This document shows, piece by piece, positions 35,001-52,724 of a stretch of DNA of 64,000 nucleotides. Origin of the DNA: Daphnia pulex (Eukaryota > Arthropoda > Branchiopoda > Diplostraca > Daphniidae); assembly GCF_021134715.1 (NCBI RefSeq), contig NC_060023.1, forward strand, positions 7,564,001-7,628,000, in the 5' to 3' direction. A program made the translations under genes and the position numbers. The first letter of the stretch is position 1. Every line of letters begins with the position of its first letter. The notes beneath the pieces are model-generated. The model was not told where the DNA came from. It worked only from the letters and a program-made list of their open reading frames with translations, and made no database searches.

Positions 35001-37650
35001 CATTTTAGGAGTTAAACCAGCACAAGTTCTTGGAGTAAATCAACAATCACTTGACCCGCAGTTGGTATCACCCCAGCTACAACAAATTCAACAACAGCAA
35101 CAGCTACAATCGCCATTGAATCAAGTGCAACAGCCAACCTCTATGGGTGCAGTGCCTATTCCGCAGCCTAATGCAGTACAACTTAACCAAATACAACTAC
35201 AGCAGCAGCAGCAACAACAACTTCAACAACAACAGCAGCAACAACAACAGCTTCAACAGCAACAGCTCCACCAACAGCATCAACAGCAGCAACTCCAACA
35301 GCAGCAGCTCCAGCAGCAACAGCTTCAACAAGATCAACCAACTAATTCAGTCAACCCTAAAACTAAAACTGCCTTAGCAAACCTTCTAAGCACAAGGCTT
35401 CAAACGGCGCCGGGCACGTCCCAGCAACCTGGAACTCCTCAAACGTCTGGCCATCCACAACAACCAGTCGTTAACCAACAGCCATTGATTCCTCAGCAAA
35501 CCATCGTTGCACAACAACAGCAACCCATGATACTACAACAAGCAGTAGCGTCCCAACCTAATGCCGGCCCTGTTCAACCGATAATGAATCAGCAGCAGCA
35601 CCATATTCTGCAGCAACAGCAACAGCGAAGAAGCCTTCAAAACATAACCAATGGAGCTGGAGTTAATGCCGGTCCAACATTGACTGTTGTCAATTCCCCA
35701 GCTCAAACAATTAATCAGCAGCAGCCAAAGCCTGGCATGGGAGGTAATACCCTACATCATATTTAATCAGCTATCTGAAATTTATCAAATTATTTACAAT
35801 TTCGCTAGCTGTTTCGTTCACTGGGGTCCGTATGCCTGGACCAGCAGGTACAGTGATTCCCGGTCAACCTGTTATACGCCGGGAGTTTCCGGTCCAGCAA
35901 CAGCTTCAACCACAACAACAGCAACTTCACAGTCACGAGCCTGGTGTGAAATTACCCGAACATCTCTGTCTATTGGGCTGTATTGTATTGATTGTCGACT
36001 ACCAGCGAAGTGTCTCATCCGCTGAACTGTTGCAGTGGACTAAATTAATGTCATCTCGAGGTGCCGAAATCGAGACCATGTACAGCCCTCGCATCACCCA
36101 TCTCCTGTGCGAGACAAGTCGTTCAGCTGTTGCTCAACAAGCCCTTCGGGACGGAAAGCGACTGGTAACAGCGTTTTGGCTCAACGACGTGGTCATGAAA
36201 CAACACATGTTTCCACCTTCACAGGTGTTGCACTTTCCAACACCTTTCGGTGACGCCGAACGCCCGTGTCGTAATATGCTGGTTAGCTCGTCGGGATTCG
36301 AAGGCGACGATCGGCAACGAGTTCGCTTCATGTGCGAAGCTGTTGGTCTCAAGTATACGGGCCACTTTAGTAGTCAACACGATGTGCTGATTTGTCGCAA
36401 ACCGGAGGGTCCGAAATTTCAAAAAGCTCGCGAATGGCGCAAGCCAGTTGTGACCACTAGCTGGATAGCCCAAGTTTATTTTGGCTTCCTCAATGCAATC
36501 CAACAGATTCATCATCCGAAATATCAGCAGTTTAATTTACCTGCTTACCAGCAGGACCCGTTAAAATTTGAATTGAACATGGCGGGAAATTTTCTAGCAG
36601 CGTGGCGGATTCCGGTGAAGATCACTCCGGAGTCGCTTGATAAGTTTAATAAGTTACCAGCACAACTCCGCCTTAAAAGACATTCCAGCACACATTCTGC
36701 TCTAGGCAATGACGGTATGGTTAAGATTCCAGTTTTCCAATAATGTAAAAAATTATTGTTATCTTTTAAATTTTGTCATCATAGGAGATAGCCCGTCGAA
36801 AAAGAAGCTAAAGATTGAAGAAGAAGATAGAGACAAACACGAAAGAAGCAGCAGTAATGTGGATGCAATTTTAGAAGATGTCATCAAAGGAGGATGTGAA
36901 GATAAGGGTACAGTTATTATCCTACATAAATTGCGACTTAAGTGTTCATCATTCATTTTGATCGTATTCAGGAAAAAATCGAGTGATCATCAGATTTTCT
37001 GGATTTGATTCGGCTGAAGTATCGAAAGCAGCGCTGAAGCTTGGTGCCGGTGTGGCTCATAATAATCGAGAAGCAACTCATTTAGTCATGCCAACTTTCA
37101 TGCGTACTCCTAAGCTACTTTGTTGCATCCCAACAGTAAAATTTATCTTGTCGCCTCGTTGGATTCACGAGAGTATCCAACAAGGTAAGCTGTTGGAGGA
37201 ACAGCCGTATTTGCTCAAAGAAACAGAGCTGGAACGCAAAATGGACATCGATCTATTGAAGATACTCTCGTCACCTCAGCGAGACCAACTTTTCAAAGGC
37301 AAAATGTTTTACATTACACCTAGCGTCGTGCCCAGTCGAACGGTTTTGCGCGAGATCGTCGAGTGCAGCGGCGGGAAAGTGGTTGCCCAACCCAAGTCGA
37401 TGAGGGCGATTTCAGAGCTTACACAAAAAGATGAAAACGGTTACATCATAGTTTCTTGCACCACGGACCTTCACCTTCTGACTGAGGTCATGAAAAGTAA
37501 AGTTGGTAAGCAAACAGAAATTGCGATATTTAAAAAAGATAATGTTTATCATTTAATTTTTAATTTCCAGGGATCTATAGCAGTGAATTTATTCTAAGTG
37601 CGGTACTTAAACAGGCAATAATTGGTGCACCGTTTCGCATTGAGCCTTGA
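32028..37650 (+). CDS. PAXIP1: PAX-interacting protein 1 (PTIP), six BRCT domains
   Basis: Eleven coding exons: 32028-32102, 32183-32367, 32432-32609, 32668-33954, 34067-34469, 34537-34944, 35009-35743, 35809-36714, 36785-36907, 36972-37505 and 37571-37650. The total is 4914 nt (1637 residues; human about 1069). BRCT1-2 occupy about residues 1-180, including THCIVGENAD and VTPDWITQCI. A glutamine-rich region of more than 800 residues follows. BRCT3-4 lie at about 1140-1370 (ITHLLCETSRSA, VTTSWIAQVY) and BRCT5-6 at about 1436-1635 (THLVMPTFMRTPK, VECSGGKVVAQPKS). PTIP works with KMT2C/D H3K4 methyltransferase complexes and binds phosphorylated 53BP1 at DNA breaks. Domain number and order match vertebrates; the extra length is all in the Q-rich linker. 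CAG/CAA runs at 35198-35335 are probably length-polymorphic. Confidence 0.95.
34236..35345 (+). repeat. CAG/CAA (polyglutamine) tracts inside PAXIP1
   Basis: Runs of CAG and CAA codons occur at 34247-34275 and especially 35198-35335. They code for long Q tracts with interspersed L and H. Mixed CAG/CAA use suggests the tract is kept at the protein level and is not a pure triplet expansion. Confidence 0.8.
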
Positions 37651-38018
37651 AAGCCAGAAGAATTGAAAACGACACAGATATAAATTTAGCTGATAATTTA
37701 GCTTCGTGAATCCCTGCAATATATTTTTCATTTGTTCAATGCATACTGAGTTTGAAAAAAAAGTACATTTAAGAATACCACTCCTTGTTATTTCTCTGTG
37801 GTGCAGTGGTGACATGTTCAAATAAGTTAGTGTAATATTGCAATACAAGACTTTGTATAAATATGTGCCTTATTCATTGATTTAGTTTCTAATTCACAAA
37901 AGGTAGGAGGCACGAATTTGTTTGACATGTTTTCATCGTGAGTTTTTTCTATGTTTTGGTTTTAGGGAAATAAGAAATAATAGATACTCTCGGTTAACAA
38001 AGTTGTTTTTGCGGCTCA
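37651..38018. other. Convergent 3' region between PAXIP1 and the F-box gene
   Basis: About 370 bp between two stop codons on opposite strands; no gene. Both 3' UTRs must lie here and may overlap. Confidence 0.5.
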
Positions 38019-40526
38019 TCACAAAGGAAGCTTTGCAATTTGCGACTCGAAAATAATCATTTCGTTGGCATGACTAGCAGAAACTTTGGAAATAGCTTCA
38101 GCTGTTGATTCCCCTACGTAATACTGAAAAGCAGGATGAGAAGAGTTGATTAGAAAATGATCAGTGTCATCCTGGGTTAGATTTGGCGATATGACACAAG
38201 CTAAGACTAATGATGTCCAGTTGAATTTTTTGCTCATGAGATCGACTTTCACGAACTCATCACCAATAATAACAAATCGTCGTAGAGAAGATGATGTTTC
38301 CAGAGCCCAAAGTACCTCAGGACCGATCAAGGGATAATCTACCGACTGTTTGGTTGACGGGTCGGACTCATTGAAGAATTCGTCGTTTCCCAGCTCCCAT
38401 CTATAACAATCAATGAACCCCAATCCCAATAATAATAAATTATTATACCATCGTGATAAAATTTTAAGCCTATTATCAAGTTCTGAACCAAGCTGAATGG
38501 CTGCAAAGGAAGGACTCGTCAACTTTAAGCAAGCTGCATAAGTAACTTACCTGAAGTCTTCCAGATTTTTGGCTTCCGGAATTCCTTTTTTAAGTTGTGT
38601 GACGACATGGGAAACCAGCATGTGATCGCTGATTATTTTCGTAAGGCGCAGGGATTTCAGTTTTAAACACTTTGATAAAATCTGAGGTTTTCATCAGAAA
38701 AAAATTAACTTTTAAAAATTTTGACAAATTTATTGACTTTTTTTTACCGTTGAAATGAAGTCAAGCGCATCAACTTTGAGGTGTGCCAACGTGAGCTTTG
38801 TTAACTTTTTACAGCAAGACAATAAAGTCAAACAGCTACTCTTAGCACAATGAGTTGGTATCTTCACATCCCTTCAAAATTAAGCATAGCTCCGATTTAA
38901 AAAAAAAGCTTGTGAAATTTTAAACAGTCTACCTATCAAGCGCTGAAAAAGTCGGTACTCCAAGTTCAACTTCGTTCAATAAATCACAATTTACCAACTG
39001 TTGAATTGGAGAAACAATTCCAAATATTTCTTCTGAAGCGATACAAAAATGACAACACTTATGTTAATTATTATATTACTACATCTAGCCACGGCCTTAA
39101 ATATTTAGGACTCATAAAAATGAAAAATATTACGTCTCATAGCAATAAACAAACCTTTCTCAAGGACAAAATTATGGTTGGTGGAAAATTTGGTGAGGCT
39201 GGTTAAAAAGGCAAGACCTTGCGCTAATTCCGAACCCGGTTCACAAAGATTATTATGAAAGCAGTGATGCACCTGAAGAACTTTGATCCTTCTATGGAAG
39301 TTACAAAATTCCAAAAAACACTGCGCATTACACCGAAAAAGATTAAGTAGTCTTTAAAAATTTTAGAAATCTGGAGTAAAATACCTCGCGATCATAGCGG
39401 AAACTGGCCATTTCTAAACTCGGAAAATCGGAGGAAAACTGCCTCAAAAACTGCTGCGTGGAAGTTCTGAGCGAAGATATTTGCTTAAATTCAGACATAA
39501 CAAAGTGTGAGGCAGATGTCTGTAAGGATGTTAAAGTTGGTTTAAGGCATTGAAGGTACTGTCCAATTGAAATGTTGGGAGCCCACAGTTCATCAATCTG
39601 ACACATTTTTCTTGATAGGATGTTGTTTATAAATTGCGCCAACAAATCCATTATTTCCTTTTCATTGGCAATTTTGCATGTTAGTTGGCGAAACCTACTG
39701 CATGATGGAAGTAGACGGCGCAATGTCCTTATTTGTTGATTTTCTAAGAGACTTCGATCAAACGCCATTTGACATTTCGGACCGATTTCTAGGTGAAGTG
39801 ACTCTAAATTTGTGCAGAAACTATAAAACCCAAAAGTAAATTTTTCATCAAAAATACTTTCTAACTAAAATGCTGCAGTGTTTTCAATTACCACAAAAAT
39901 ATACTGAGCATCACCAAGCAATCATCTTGCATTGCACAGTGAACAACAGTAAGTTTTCCCAAACTTTCTTGAATATCAGAGAAAATGGAACAGTCTAAGT
40001 TTACTTTGACTTCATCTTCTTGGTCTTCTTTGCTGGACCCTCCTTCAGTCCAAAAAGTAGAATCCAGTCTACATAGACTGAATGATAGCTCTGAAATTAA
40101 ATGACATTTTCTCAGAATTTGAGTAAGCTGGTAGCTACTGATTTGTGTTCCTTGAACTGATAGACTTTTAAGAGAAGGTGACACTTCAAGGATGGTGTTT
40201 GTCAATAATTCAGCATCCAACCAGTAACAATTGCTCAAATCAAGTTGTTGAATATTGCATCCTGTTATAGAACTAGCCACCAAAAATTCCTCTATGTCAA
40301 CTATTGACAGGTTGTAGCATTTCTGAAGTTTTAGTGACCTATTTAATCAATACAACTTAAGCAAAATAAATTAAAATTGTACCGGGAAAATGACAAAAGT
40401 ATACTTTTTATCGGATGATAGAAGTGACAGCATATCCGAAGTTATGGTGGCAAAAGCAAGGTAGTCTTCGTCGCTCAAATAAGACGTTAACTGAAAAATG
40501 ATCTCATTCGGAAGCACAGAAAACAT
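38019..40526 (-). CDS. FBXL18: F-box and leucine-rich-repeat protein, FBXL18-like
   Basis: Eight exons on the minus strand: 40526-40405, 40338-39892, 39820-39385, 39320-39155, 39032-38933, 38871-38748, 38681-38551 and 38400-38019. The total is 1908 nt, 635 residues; every junction is GT-AG and in phase. The N-terminus is an F-box (VLPNEIIFQLTSYLSDEDYL). Irregular leucine-rich repeats follow through most of the protein, such as IQQLDLSNCYWLDAELL, LKSLSVQGTQISSYQL, LTKLTLAHLKVDALD and LKLKSLRLTKIISD. The GCYWL-type first repeat directly after the F-box resembles FBXL18, hence the symbol, which is less certain than the class. Such proteins are substrate receptors of SCF ubiquitin ligases. The start is the first ATG after an in-frame stop. 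RPB1 lies about 440 bp upstream in the same direction. Confidence 0.8.
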
Positions 40527-40966
40527 TTCTAATGTTTCTAATTAGATATAAAAATCCAACAATAATACTGAGCATCGAAATACAAAATGAGTTTGTTTAC
40601 ACTCTGATTACGTGATACTGAAGTCATCTAGCGGATCCATTTTAGACTGAAAAGCAGAACAAATGTGTGATTAAAAATCGTTAATTTTGAAAATTCGTGA
40701 AGTTGTTTTGGAGCAAGTTTTGAGATTGTTCGCCGTGTGTTTAAATGTTTTAAGAATTAAAATGATTTTTCACAATTTGTGTATTATACCTCATGTCCAG
40801 TTACAATGGAAACAAGAATCCTGGTTGAATGTAAACAATGAAGCTCAACGACTGAACCAATTTCTAATTGGGGAATCGAAAAGAAAGGAAAAAAAAAAGA
40901 AGATTCTTCACCAAAACCTGAATGAATTTAGTTTTATCTTGTCAGCCTCGAGTCGTCGTCAGCGCT
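40527..40966. other. Short intergenic region between RPB1 and the F-box gene
   Basis: Holds the 3' UTR of RPB1 and the promoter of the F-box gene, both on the minus strand. The open plus-strand frame here (40687-41091) is low-complexity and antisense to the RPB1 CTD, so I do not accept it. Confidence 0.5.
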
Positions 40967-46920
<5,954 letters not shown>

Positions 46921-47580
46921 GTCAGCAGCAATCCCACCCTAGAATGAGATCAATAAAGAAAGAGAACAAAAAAAAACAAGTTATAATAACTCAATCATTC
47001 GAATTGCGTAATCTAGGTTAAGGTTTCATCTCAAGGGAGCACTATCAAGAATGCTTTCTTTCTATGATTCCTTTAAATTTCATTAAAAATAAGTAACACG
47101 AATAAAAATGTGTTACCGTAGGGACGGGGGAGTGCAGTGGATATCAACAAAAACAATGCACTTGCCAACAGAATTTAAAAAATCAGATATTTTCGGAAAC
47201 AAGTACGATGCTTCCAAGCTGGCTACGTGTGTGTAGCCTTCCTCCTACTGATCAATGGCGGTCTGCGGCCGACTCGACTCGAAAGTCGAAACTAAACTGG
47301 CCGATCTTTTTTGTACGTTACTTTCCCTCCCCCTTTCCTAGAGAACGTTGCCATGTTTTTCTATTACTGTCTAGCGGTTGAGGGTTTTAATCGTTTTTAC
47401 CACAAATAAATTGCCAGAAGCGATTTTTTCAATGAACTTTGTTTAATCATTTGAAGTAAATTACTGATAAATACCCTGCTAGGTAAACAAATACATTTAA
47501 AGAAAAATTTAACTTGCCAATGACTCAACTAGGGTGGATTTTGCATTTTGGAGGGTAGCTCTCCCTACTGTCACAGATAA
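46921..47580 (-). promoter_or_regulatory. RPB1 upstream region
   Basis: No coding region. A leader exon and promoter are expected here. A 14-mer CTCGAAAGTCGAAA at 47278-47291 matches one upstream of the myotubularin gene (20953). The GGGACGGGGGAG stretch near 47118 is locally G-rich. Confidence 0.35.
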
Positions 47581-47589
47581 AGACCAAGC

Positions 47590-48420
47590 TGTACGACAAA
47601 TCTGTACAGAATAAGGCTTCATATTATTTTTGAAAGAACGAACGATTATTAATATACTCAATATACTATCTCGAATACGTGTATGACGGGCAACGCTTTG
47701 GTTTATCGCAGAAAGTTTTCTTCGAGGTTTTCTCTTCTGTTTTCGTTTCTACGTGAACGAAGACCGCGCATTGGTGCCGTTGCAGTTATAACCTCGATCC
47801 CGCGTTGGATTATTTAAGGGATTCATTGCGTCGATTCATTTCTAAAAACTATAATTATTACAACAACAAAAATGAAATGCATTCCCCCTTTTGTTATTTC
47901 TTTCCATTCACGGAGATCCCAAGTTGGATTAAGAGTTTGATTGCGTCGATTAATTTCTCACTTTAATTAAATCGACACAATACATGAAGTGCATTTCGCC
48001 CATAGCTAAATCCTTTAAATTCACATCGATCCCGGGTTAGATTAAGAGTTTGATTTGTTTTAGATGTAAACTTGTTTGTTGACACAGTTGCCGCCATTCT
48101 ATTTCTTTCGAAAAAAATATTTTTCTATGTCATATTGCCTCTATGAACCTCTATGAACAATGCAACTGCGTTCATTAAAGTAGCATCTTCGGCCATTACA
48201 GCGGATCCAATGGACTCTTAGATAGAACACAGTTCTTTCGTAGAGCCAGCACCAGCCACCTGTTGAGATGGGGTCGGTTCAAGGAACTTTACATACGGTC
48301 GATTGGGATCTGTGAGAAGCTCTAGAGGAACTAGAATCAGGCTCCTGAATTTCGGAAAATTAAAATTGCAGTAGCTGTTCTCTGTTTGTAAATGTTCATT
48401 TTTTTTATTTAGTAATTTGC
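47590..48420 (+). pseudogene. Truncated copy D of the alanine-rich family
   Basis: It starts with the family's 5' repeat array (47724-48110: ACGTGAACGAAGACCGCGCA, then GATTGCGTCGATTAATTTCT units and CCCGGGTTAGATTAAGAG). It then jumps to the gene's 3' end (48190-48400: GCGGATCCA, TTCTTTCGTAGAGCC, CACCTGTTGAGATGG, GTGAGAAGCTCTAGA). The promoter, leader and most of the ORF are missing, so this copy is an internally deleted pseudogene. The following 600 bp also match the sequence 3' of copy C. Confidence 0.65.
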
Positions 48421-50239
48421 ATAAATCTTCGTAGTCTCGTACTAAGCGTTACAAGTGACGCTTACGCTAACGTAAATTTTTCATTTCAAATAATCGGGCT
48501 TTATTGCTTTACATTTCGTTTTTGAGGGGCGAGGAAACGATACAGCGTCTGCAAGAAATTGCTAGAAGCATAATTTATATTATCCAAATACCATCCTGTT
48601 CTCGGTCTTCGGGCGAACCCTAATAACGGCTTTCATTTTATTTCAGGCAGTTTGGTGGTTTAGCGATGGCGCTTTAAGAGTCTAGCTACTTGTGGCTCTT
48701 TATTCTTCGAAAATCTTTAAGCTTAATTAACCTTCGAAAGAGAAAATAATGAAGAGATAAAAAAATTGATACTTTTTCACTCATTGGTCCTCTTTTTTTT
48801 GTCAATCTCAATGCTCATGTAAAAAATACTAAATACAACAGGCTACTGTATGTAGCAAAATTTTATGTTAATAATTATTTTTTAAATTTATTAAATTAAA
48901 TGTGAGCACGTAATGACGTGCGCAATCTTTAAAGATTGTTTGGGTTAAGGTTATTTAGTTTAGACCAGCTCGTTCGTTAAAACGTTAATAACGGTTTAGT
49001 AAAATTACTCAAATGTCATCCCACCCTATAGTTGGCGAAGTCGTCGAGCTATGACTGATTAAAAAACTGTGTATTGCAAAATACGATTGAATAAAAAGCC
49101 ATCTAATTGTGGCATTGACATTGCACAAAGTTTATTCCCTCTGCTAAAATGTATACTTCATTAACTTAACTGTTCATTTTGAAATAATTTTTAAATTGAA
49201 ATTTTCCTAACGCAAAGATTATCTAAACTAAACAAGAAAAAAAAACGATTGGTAGTTTAATAATTTTTGGTACCAACAATCAGATTTCCTCACTTTCTCA
49301 CTCCCAGCATAGAAAACGTAATAGAAAAATAAATATTCTTTGAAGCGATGAAGCTTCCAGTGTGATTACAATAGCCTCCACAAGTTGTTTTCATGGAGTC
49401 CACGCGCCCAAATTTTGGACTTACCCGCAGTTCGTTGTAATCGAAATATGCACGATATTGCATGCAGATTACATGCCGTGATGACACTCTCTCCAAACGT
49501 TATGCCCTGCCCACGGTGCCGCAGTGCTGCACGATACAGGTACATCCCCTTTGAATCAATTTTTACAGCTACTTCCTATGCATAATACGCGCTACAGTTA
49601 GGTCTCCCCCAGCTGCATTCGAAAGGCAATCAAGTTCCCAAGTGTCAATACAGGTCATGAGAGTACTAATGAGCTTTTTTAGTACTAGTTGCAGTCCATC
49701 TTTACTACGATATTTCCGATACCGGTATCATCAAATCAATAACACATCATATATCAGAACGTATCATAACATCGATAGTAACTGCGAACTCAACTAGATC
49801 ACTCGAATATTGTTCGAACCGAAAATACAGCTAGTATTAATTTTAATTATAATTCATTAGTGCCGTATGAATGACTCAATTTAGTTTCCCAACCTCATCA
49901 CTAGAAGTCTCTCTACCTACTACCACTAGAGAGCGCTTCTTAATATTTATTAGACGAGTCCAGAATAGATTTGAACCTAGAGCCCCGATGCTTCCTGATG
50001 AAAGTTTCGACGCTCTAGTCCACGCACCCATCCAGTCTTACTATGAAAGTCAATGCATTATAGATATGAGAATGCAGAATAATATTTCTATGACCATTAA
50101 AATTCAAAATATGCCTTTTATTTTAATTCTGTTGTTATCCCTTACTATTACAGACCTATCTGACCGTTCAGGAAAAATCTTGGACAACAGCACTTGCGAC
50201 AACTTTTGTGAAAACGGGAGTTATCCCGTTCTCAACTCA
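48421..50239. repeat. Downstream part of the first duplicated block
   Basis: 48421-48700 matches 54690-54990 in order (TTTGCATAAATC, GCGTCTGCAAGAAATT, GTCTTCGGGCGAAC-like, TTATTTCAGGCA, GATGGCGCTT). The stretch from about 48700 to 50150 holds several short frames; none is recognisable. 49290-49496 on the minus strand is open and has cysteines but no signal peptide. Confidence 0.5.
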
Positions 50240-50640
50240 AACGTTTTTATTATCTCTACGCATCCACCATCGTAACTGAAAACCATCGTCGATGGACAAT
50301 TACTAAACAGGCGAGGCTGTTTTGCTTTGACTTTGAGAAATGCGGGAAATTTACCAAATTCAAGCGACAAATGAAATTGTTGTTTCGGCCGAATTAGCAG
50401 GTCCCAAAATGATTATTTTACATTTACAAATATTTTTACAAGTGAAAAAAGGGTCATGCAAAATAAAAGACTGAAATAACAAGAAATAGTTGATTTCAAC
50501 AATAAAATCATTAAAAAAAATACCGTTTACCCTTTGAAAATGGGAGATTGCTTGACAAGCTCATCCGATTTCGTTTTAAAAATAATTCACATTCAATAGT
50601 TTATTCTCCTGAAACATAGGCAGGATTCTTTACATATATC
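50240..50640 (-). pseudogene. Degenerate copy of the oppositely oriented secreted-protein family
   Basis: The minus strand of 50390-50240 has an open stretch (QFHLSLEFGKFPAFLKVKAK, then SYDGGCVEIIKTFE). Its DNA matches 55965-55806 closely. At 50590-50525 the minus strand resembles the first exon at 56410-56342 (ELF..., PFSKG then GTAAA). That exon is broken here, and no intact signal peptide remains. Confidence 0.4.
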
Positions 50641-50695
50641 GCCATTTTTATGAGAAATAGCTGCTCTTTCGAGGTATTTCAGGATTACTTCAATT

Positions 50696-50935
50696 TATTC
50701 TCTTCTGTGTTGGTTTCGACGTGAATGAAGACCGCGCAAGGGATTGATTGCGTCGATGAATTTCTAAATTGAACGATTTGTTTTAGTTAGTCTTTTTTAT
50801 TTGCTAATTGGCACGTTTAAGAAACTTACTACCTACTAATGCGTGGAATGTGTGTGAAGGTTGTTGTACGATTGAACCGCGTTGAATGAACGTTTGCGCT
50901 ATAAGGCCGCCTTCGATCCTATCTATAAGAAGACC
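50696..50935 (+). promoter_or_regulatory. Promoter of copy A
   Basis: Begins with one shortened 5' repeat (CGTGAATGAAGACCGCGCA, ATTGCGTCGATGAATTTCT). It then has the conserved TGAATGAACGTTTGCGCT block at about 50884 and a TATA-like CTATAAG at 50922. The leader block GTAGTCTGAGTCGAACTG follows at about 50946, as in copies B and C. Confidence 0.55.
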
Positions 50936-51056
50936 TTCATCCGCTGTAGTCTGAGTCGAACTGCCTGTCTCTGACCGTGTGTTATGCATTGCCCGTGCTA
51001 GTGACATTATTTTAAGCCAAATCTGAATTTTCTCCGCTCCAACCCCTCGCTACCCA

Positions 51057-51197
51057 ATGGATACTAGACGACTAGACTCATCTCAACTGAAACCTGCTGA
51101 CAGAGAGTCCATCGCAATGTTAAAAGCGGCTGGAGCAGTTGTAGCTTTGCAACTGCAACGTTCTATTACTAAATGCAGGCTGAGAGGAAACCCATGA
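51057..51197 (+). CDS. Copy A of the alanine-rich family, 46 residues
   Basis: ATG at 51057 sits in the family context (CTCGCTACCCAATGGAT). The peptide starts MDTRRLDSSQLKPADRES and keeps the AMLKA block seen in copies B and C. It then diverges into AVVALQLQRSITKC and ends at TGA. From about 51133 the DNA matches 55128-55390, so the 3' part has been replaced by another repeated sequence. It is either a truncated, decaying copy or a short member of the family. Confidence 0.35.
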   Translation: MDTRRLDSSQLKPADRESIAMLKAAGAVVALQLQRSITKCRLRGNP

Positions 51198-51390
51198 CGG
51201 ACATTCCTGGCTGTTCCCGGCTTATCATCGATTGGCAACATCCGGCAGCATATTTACATAACAGTGTAACAGACTAAATCATGTCTTATTGATTTTCATC
51301 TGAACAATAGTAAAAATCTACAAACTATAACAATTCATCTAAATTAAAAACTTCTATTTAAAAGGTGCAACTTGCTTCGCGGCAAAATCT
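51130..51390. repeat. Dispersed repeat shared with 55128-55390
   Basis: The blocks GGAGCAGTTGTAGCT, GCAACTGCAACGTTCTATTA, CTTATCATCGA(C/T)TGGCAACA, ACAGACTAAATCATGTCTT and CTACAAACTATAACAAT occur in the same order and spacing in both places. The two copies are on the same strand. Confidence 0.75.
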
Positions 51391-51399
51391 TAGGGGGCT

Positions 51400-51735
51400 T
51401 TTCCATTCACGTCGATTCCAAGTTGGATTAAGACGAGTTATTGATTACGTCGATTCATTTCTTACTTGAATGATTTTGACACAAAAAATGAAGTACGTTG
51501 TTAGACTAGCTTTAATTTTTCCATACACATCGATCCCGAGTTGAATAATTATGAGTTTGATTGCGTCCATTTAATTTATTTCTTCAATTATATTCCCATA
51601 AAAATGAAGTTAATTGCTCCCGACGTTAATTTTCCTTTTGACATCGATCCCGGGTTGGATTAAGAGTTTGATTTGTTTTAGATGCAAACTTGCTTGTTGG
51701 CATAATTGCCGCATAAATTATATTTCTTTATTTAA
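51400..51735 (+). repeat. 5' repeat array of copy B, about 3 units
   Basis: Three degenerate units of 85-130 bp. Each starts near a (T/C)CC(A/G)AGTTGGATTAAGA-like motif, continues with TTGATT(G/A)CGTC(G/C)AT, TTAATTTCT, a CTTGAATTAT block and AAATGAAGT, and ends in GCTCCCGAC or similar. The last unit has CCCGGGTTGGATTAAGAGTT followed by TGATTTGTTTTAGATG. Confidence 0.65.
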
Positions 51736-51904
51736 AGTGAATAAAGGCTATAGTCTGGATGAACGGAAAATAGTTTTCTTTGTCACATAATTGAAATTAC
51801 CTTATTACGTTAGCTATTACGTTTGCAATGCTATCTTGCTTTATTTTCGTTATTAGTCTAGCCACGTTTGAGAAACGTACACTACGTAACGCATACGATT
51901 GACC

Positions 51905-52191
51905 GACGATGAATGAACGTTTGCGCTCGCTTTCAATGTATAAGAACACCTTTGGTAGTTCGCTGTAGTCTGAGTCGATCTGTCTGTCGGTGGTTAAACA
52001 TTGTCGAAGTGATAACCTATAGTGAAGGGTGTGGTCGGCAGTAAAGGAGATCGGAAAATCTTTTCTCGTGAACATTGAAGAGAGCAAGCTCTTTCACAAA
52101 CCTAAACGGTGATCAGCCATCGCCCATTTCCGTTTCGTGACATTACTTAATAAGACAAATCTGATTTTCCACTCCAACCCCTCGCTACCCA
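51905..52191 (+). promoter_or_regulatory. Promoter and leader of copy B
   Basis: Conserved with copy C: TGAATGAACGTTTGCGCT at about 51910 and TATA-like GTATAAGAA at 51938. Then come CTGTAGTCTGAGTCGA, GTCTGTCGGTGGT and ACATTGTCGAAGTGATAACC, TCTCGTGAACATT, and the ATG context CTCGCTACCCAATGG. The likely start of transcription is in the GTCTGAGTC block, about 25-30 nt after the TATA box. Confidence 0.5.
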
Positions 52192-52440
52192 ATGGATTCC
52201 AGACGACAGGAGAAAGATTCCCCTCAACCGAACAACCCTGATGACGTAATGTTAAAAGCGATAACCACTTTGAAAGCTGCGACAACTGTAATGGAAGCTG
52301 TGGTAGCCGTCAGTCAGTCAGAAGGGGCAACTACTTTGGGAAAAGCAGCGGCGTCCATTAGAGAAGCATTCACTCCGGTCGTTTCGGCGGATCCAGCACC
52401 GGGCTCTCAGAACATCGTGCAAGAGCCAAACGCCGTATAA
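52192..52440 (+). CDS. Copy B of the alanine-rich family, 82 residues, one module
   Basis: The protein starts MDSRRQEKDSPQPNNPDD. An alanine- and threonine-rich amphipathic helix follows (MLKAITTLKAATTVMEA, later KAAASIREAF), and it ends in a linker-like tail SADPAPGSQNIVQEP. There is no signal peptide, membrane segment or cysteine. The single module aligns over its full length with module 3 of copy C. They differ by substitutions and a 3-nt indel, so the frame has been preserved. I know of no matching family. The shape, a helix plus a proline-rich linker, suggests a structural or scaffold protein; that is inference only. Confidence 0.55.
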   Translation: MDSRRQEKDSPQPNNPDDVMLKAITTLKAATTVMEAVVAVSQSEGATTLGKAAASIREAFTPVVSADPAPGSQNIVQEPNAV

Positions 52441-52724
52441 ACCTTCGTAGAGCCACCTAGTGAGCTTTATATTTCTTAGCAGAATTTGTTTGATTTATAG
52501 TCCAAATAAAAGAGACGTAAAATTGACTTATGCGTCTACATTCATTCTGCGCACTTCATAGTTCATAGTAGCCTAATAATATTTGCTACATATCACGGCT
52601 CATGTTTCACATGATTATTATAGGCTATTTACATTATTGGCCTCAACGTTTCTGCAAATCATATTTTTTGTGTGAAATGGCTGGTCTGTCGAGGAATTCC
52701 TCAATTTAAAGATTTCCCCATTGA

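Noticed and set aside
50804..51007. Minus-strand ORF over the leader of copy A
   Set aside because: It is antisense to a leader conserved among three copies on the plus strand.
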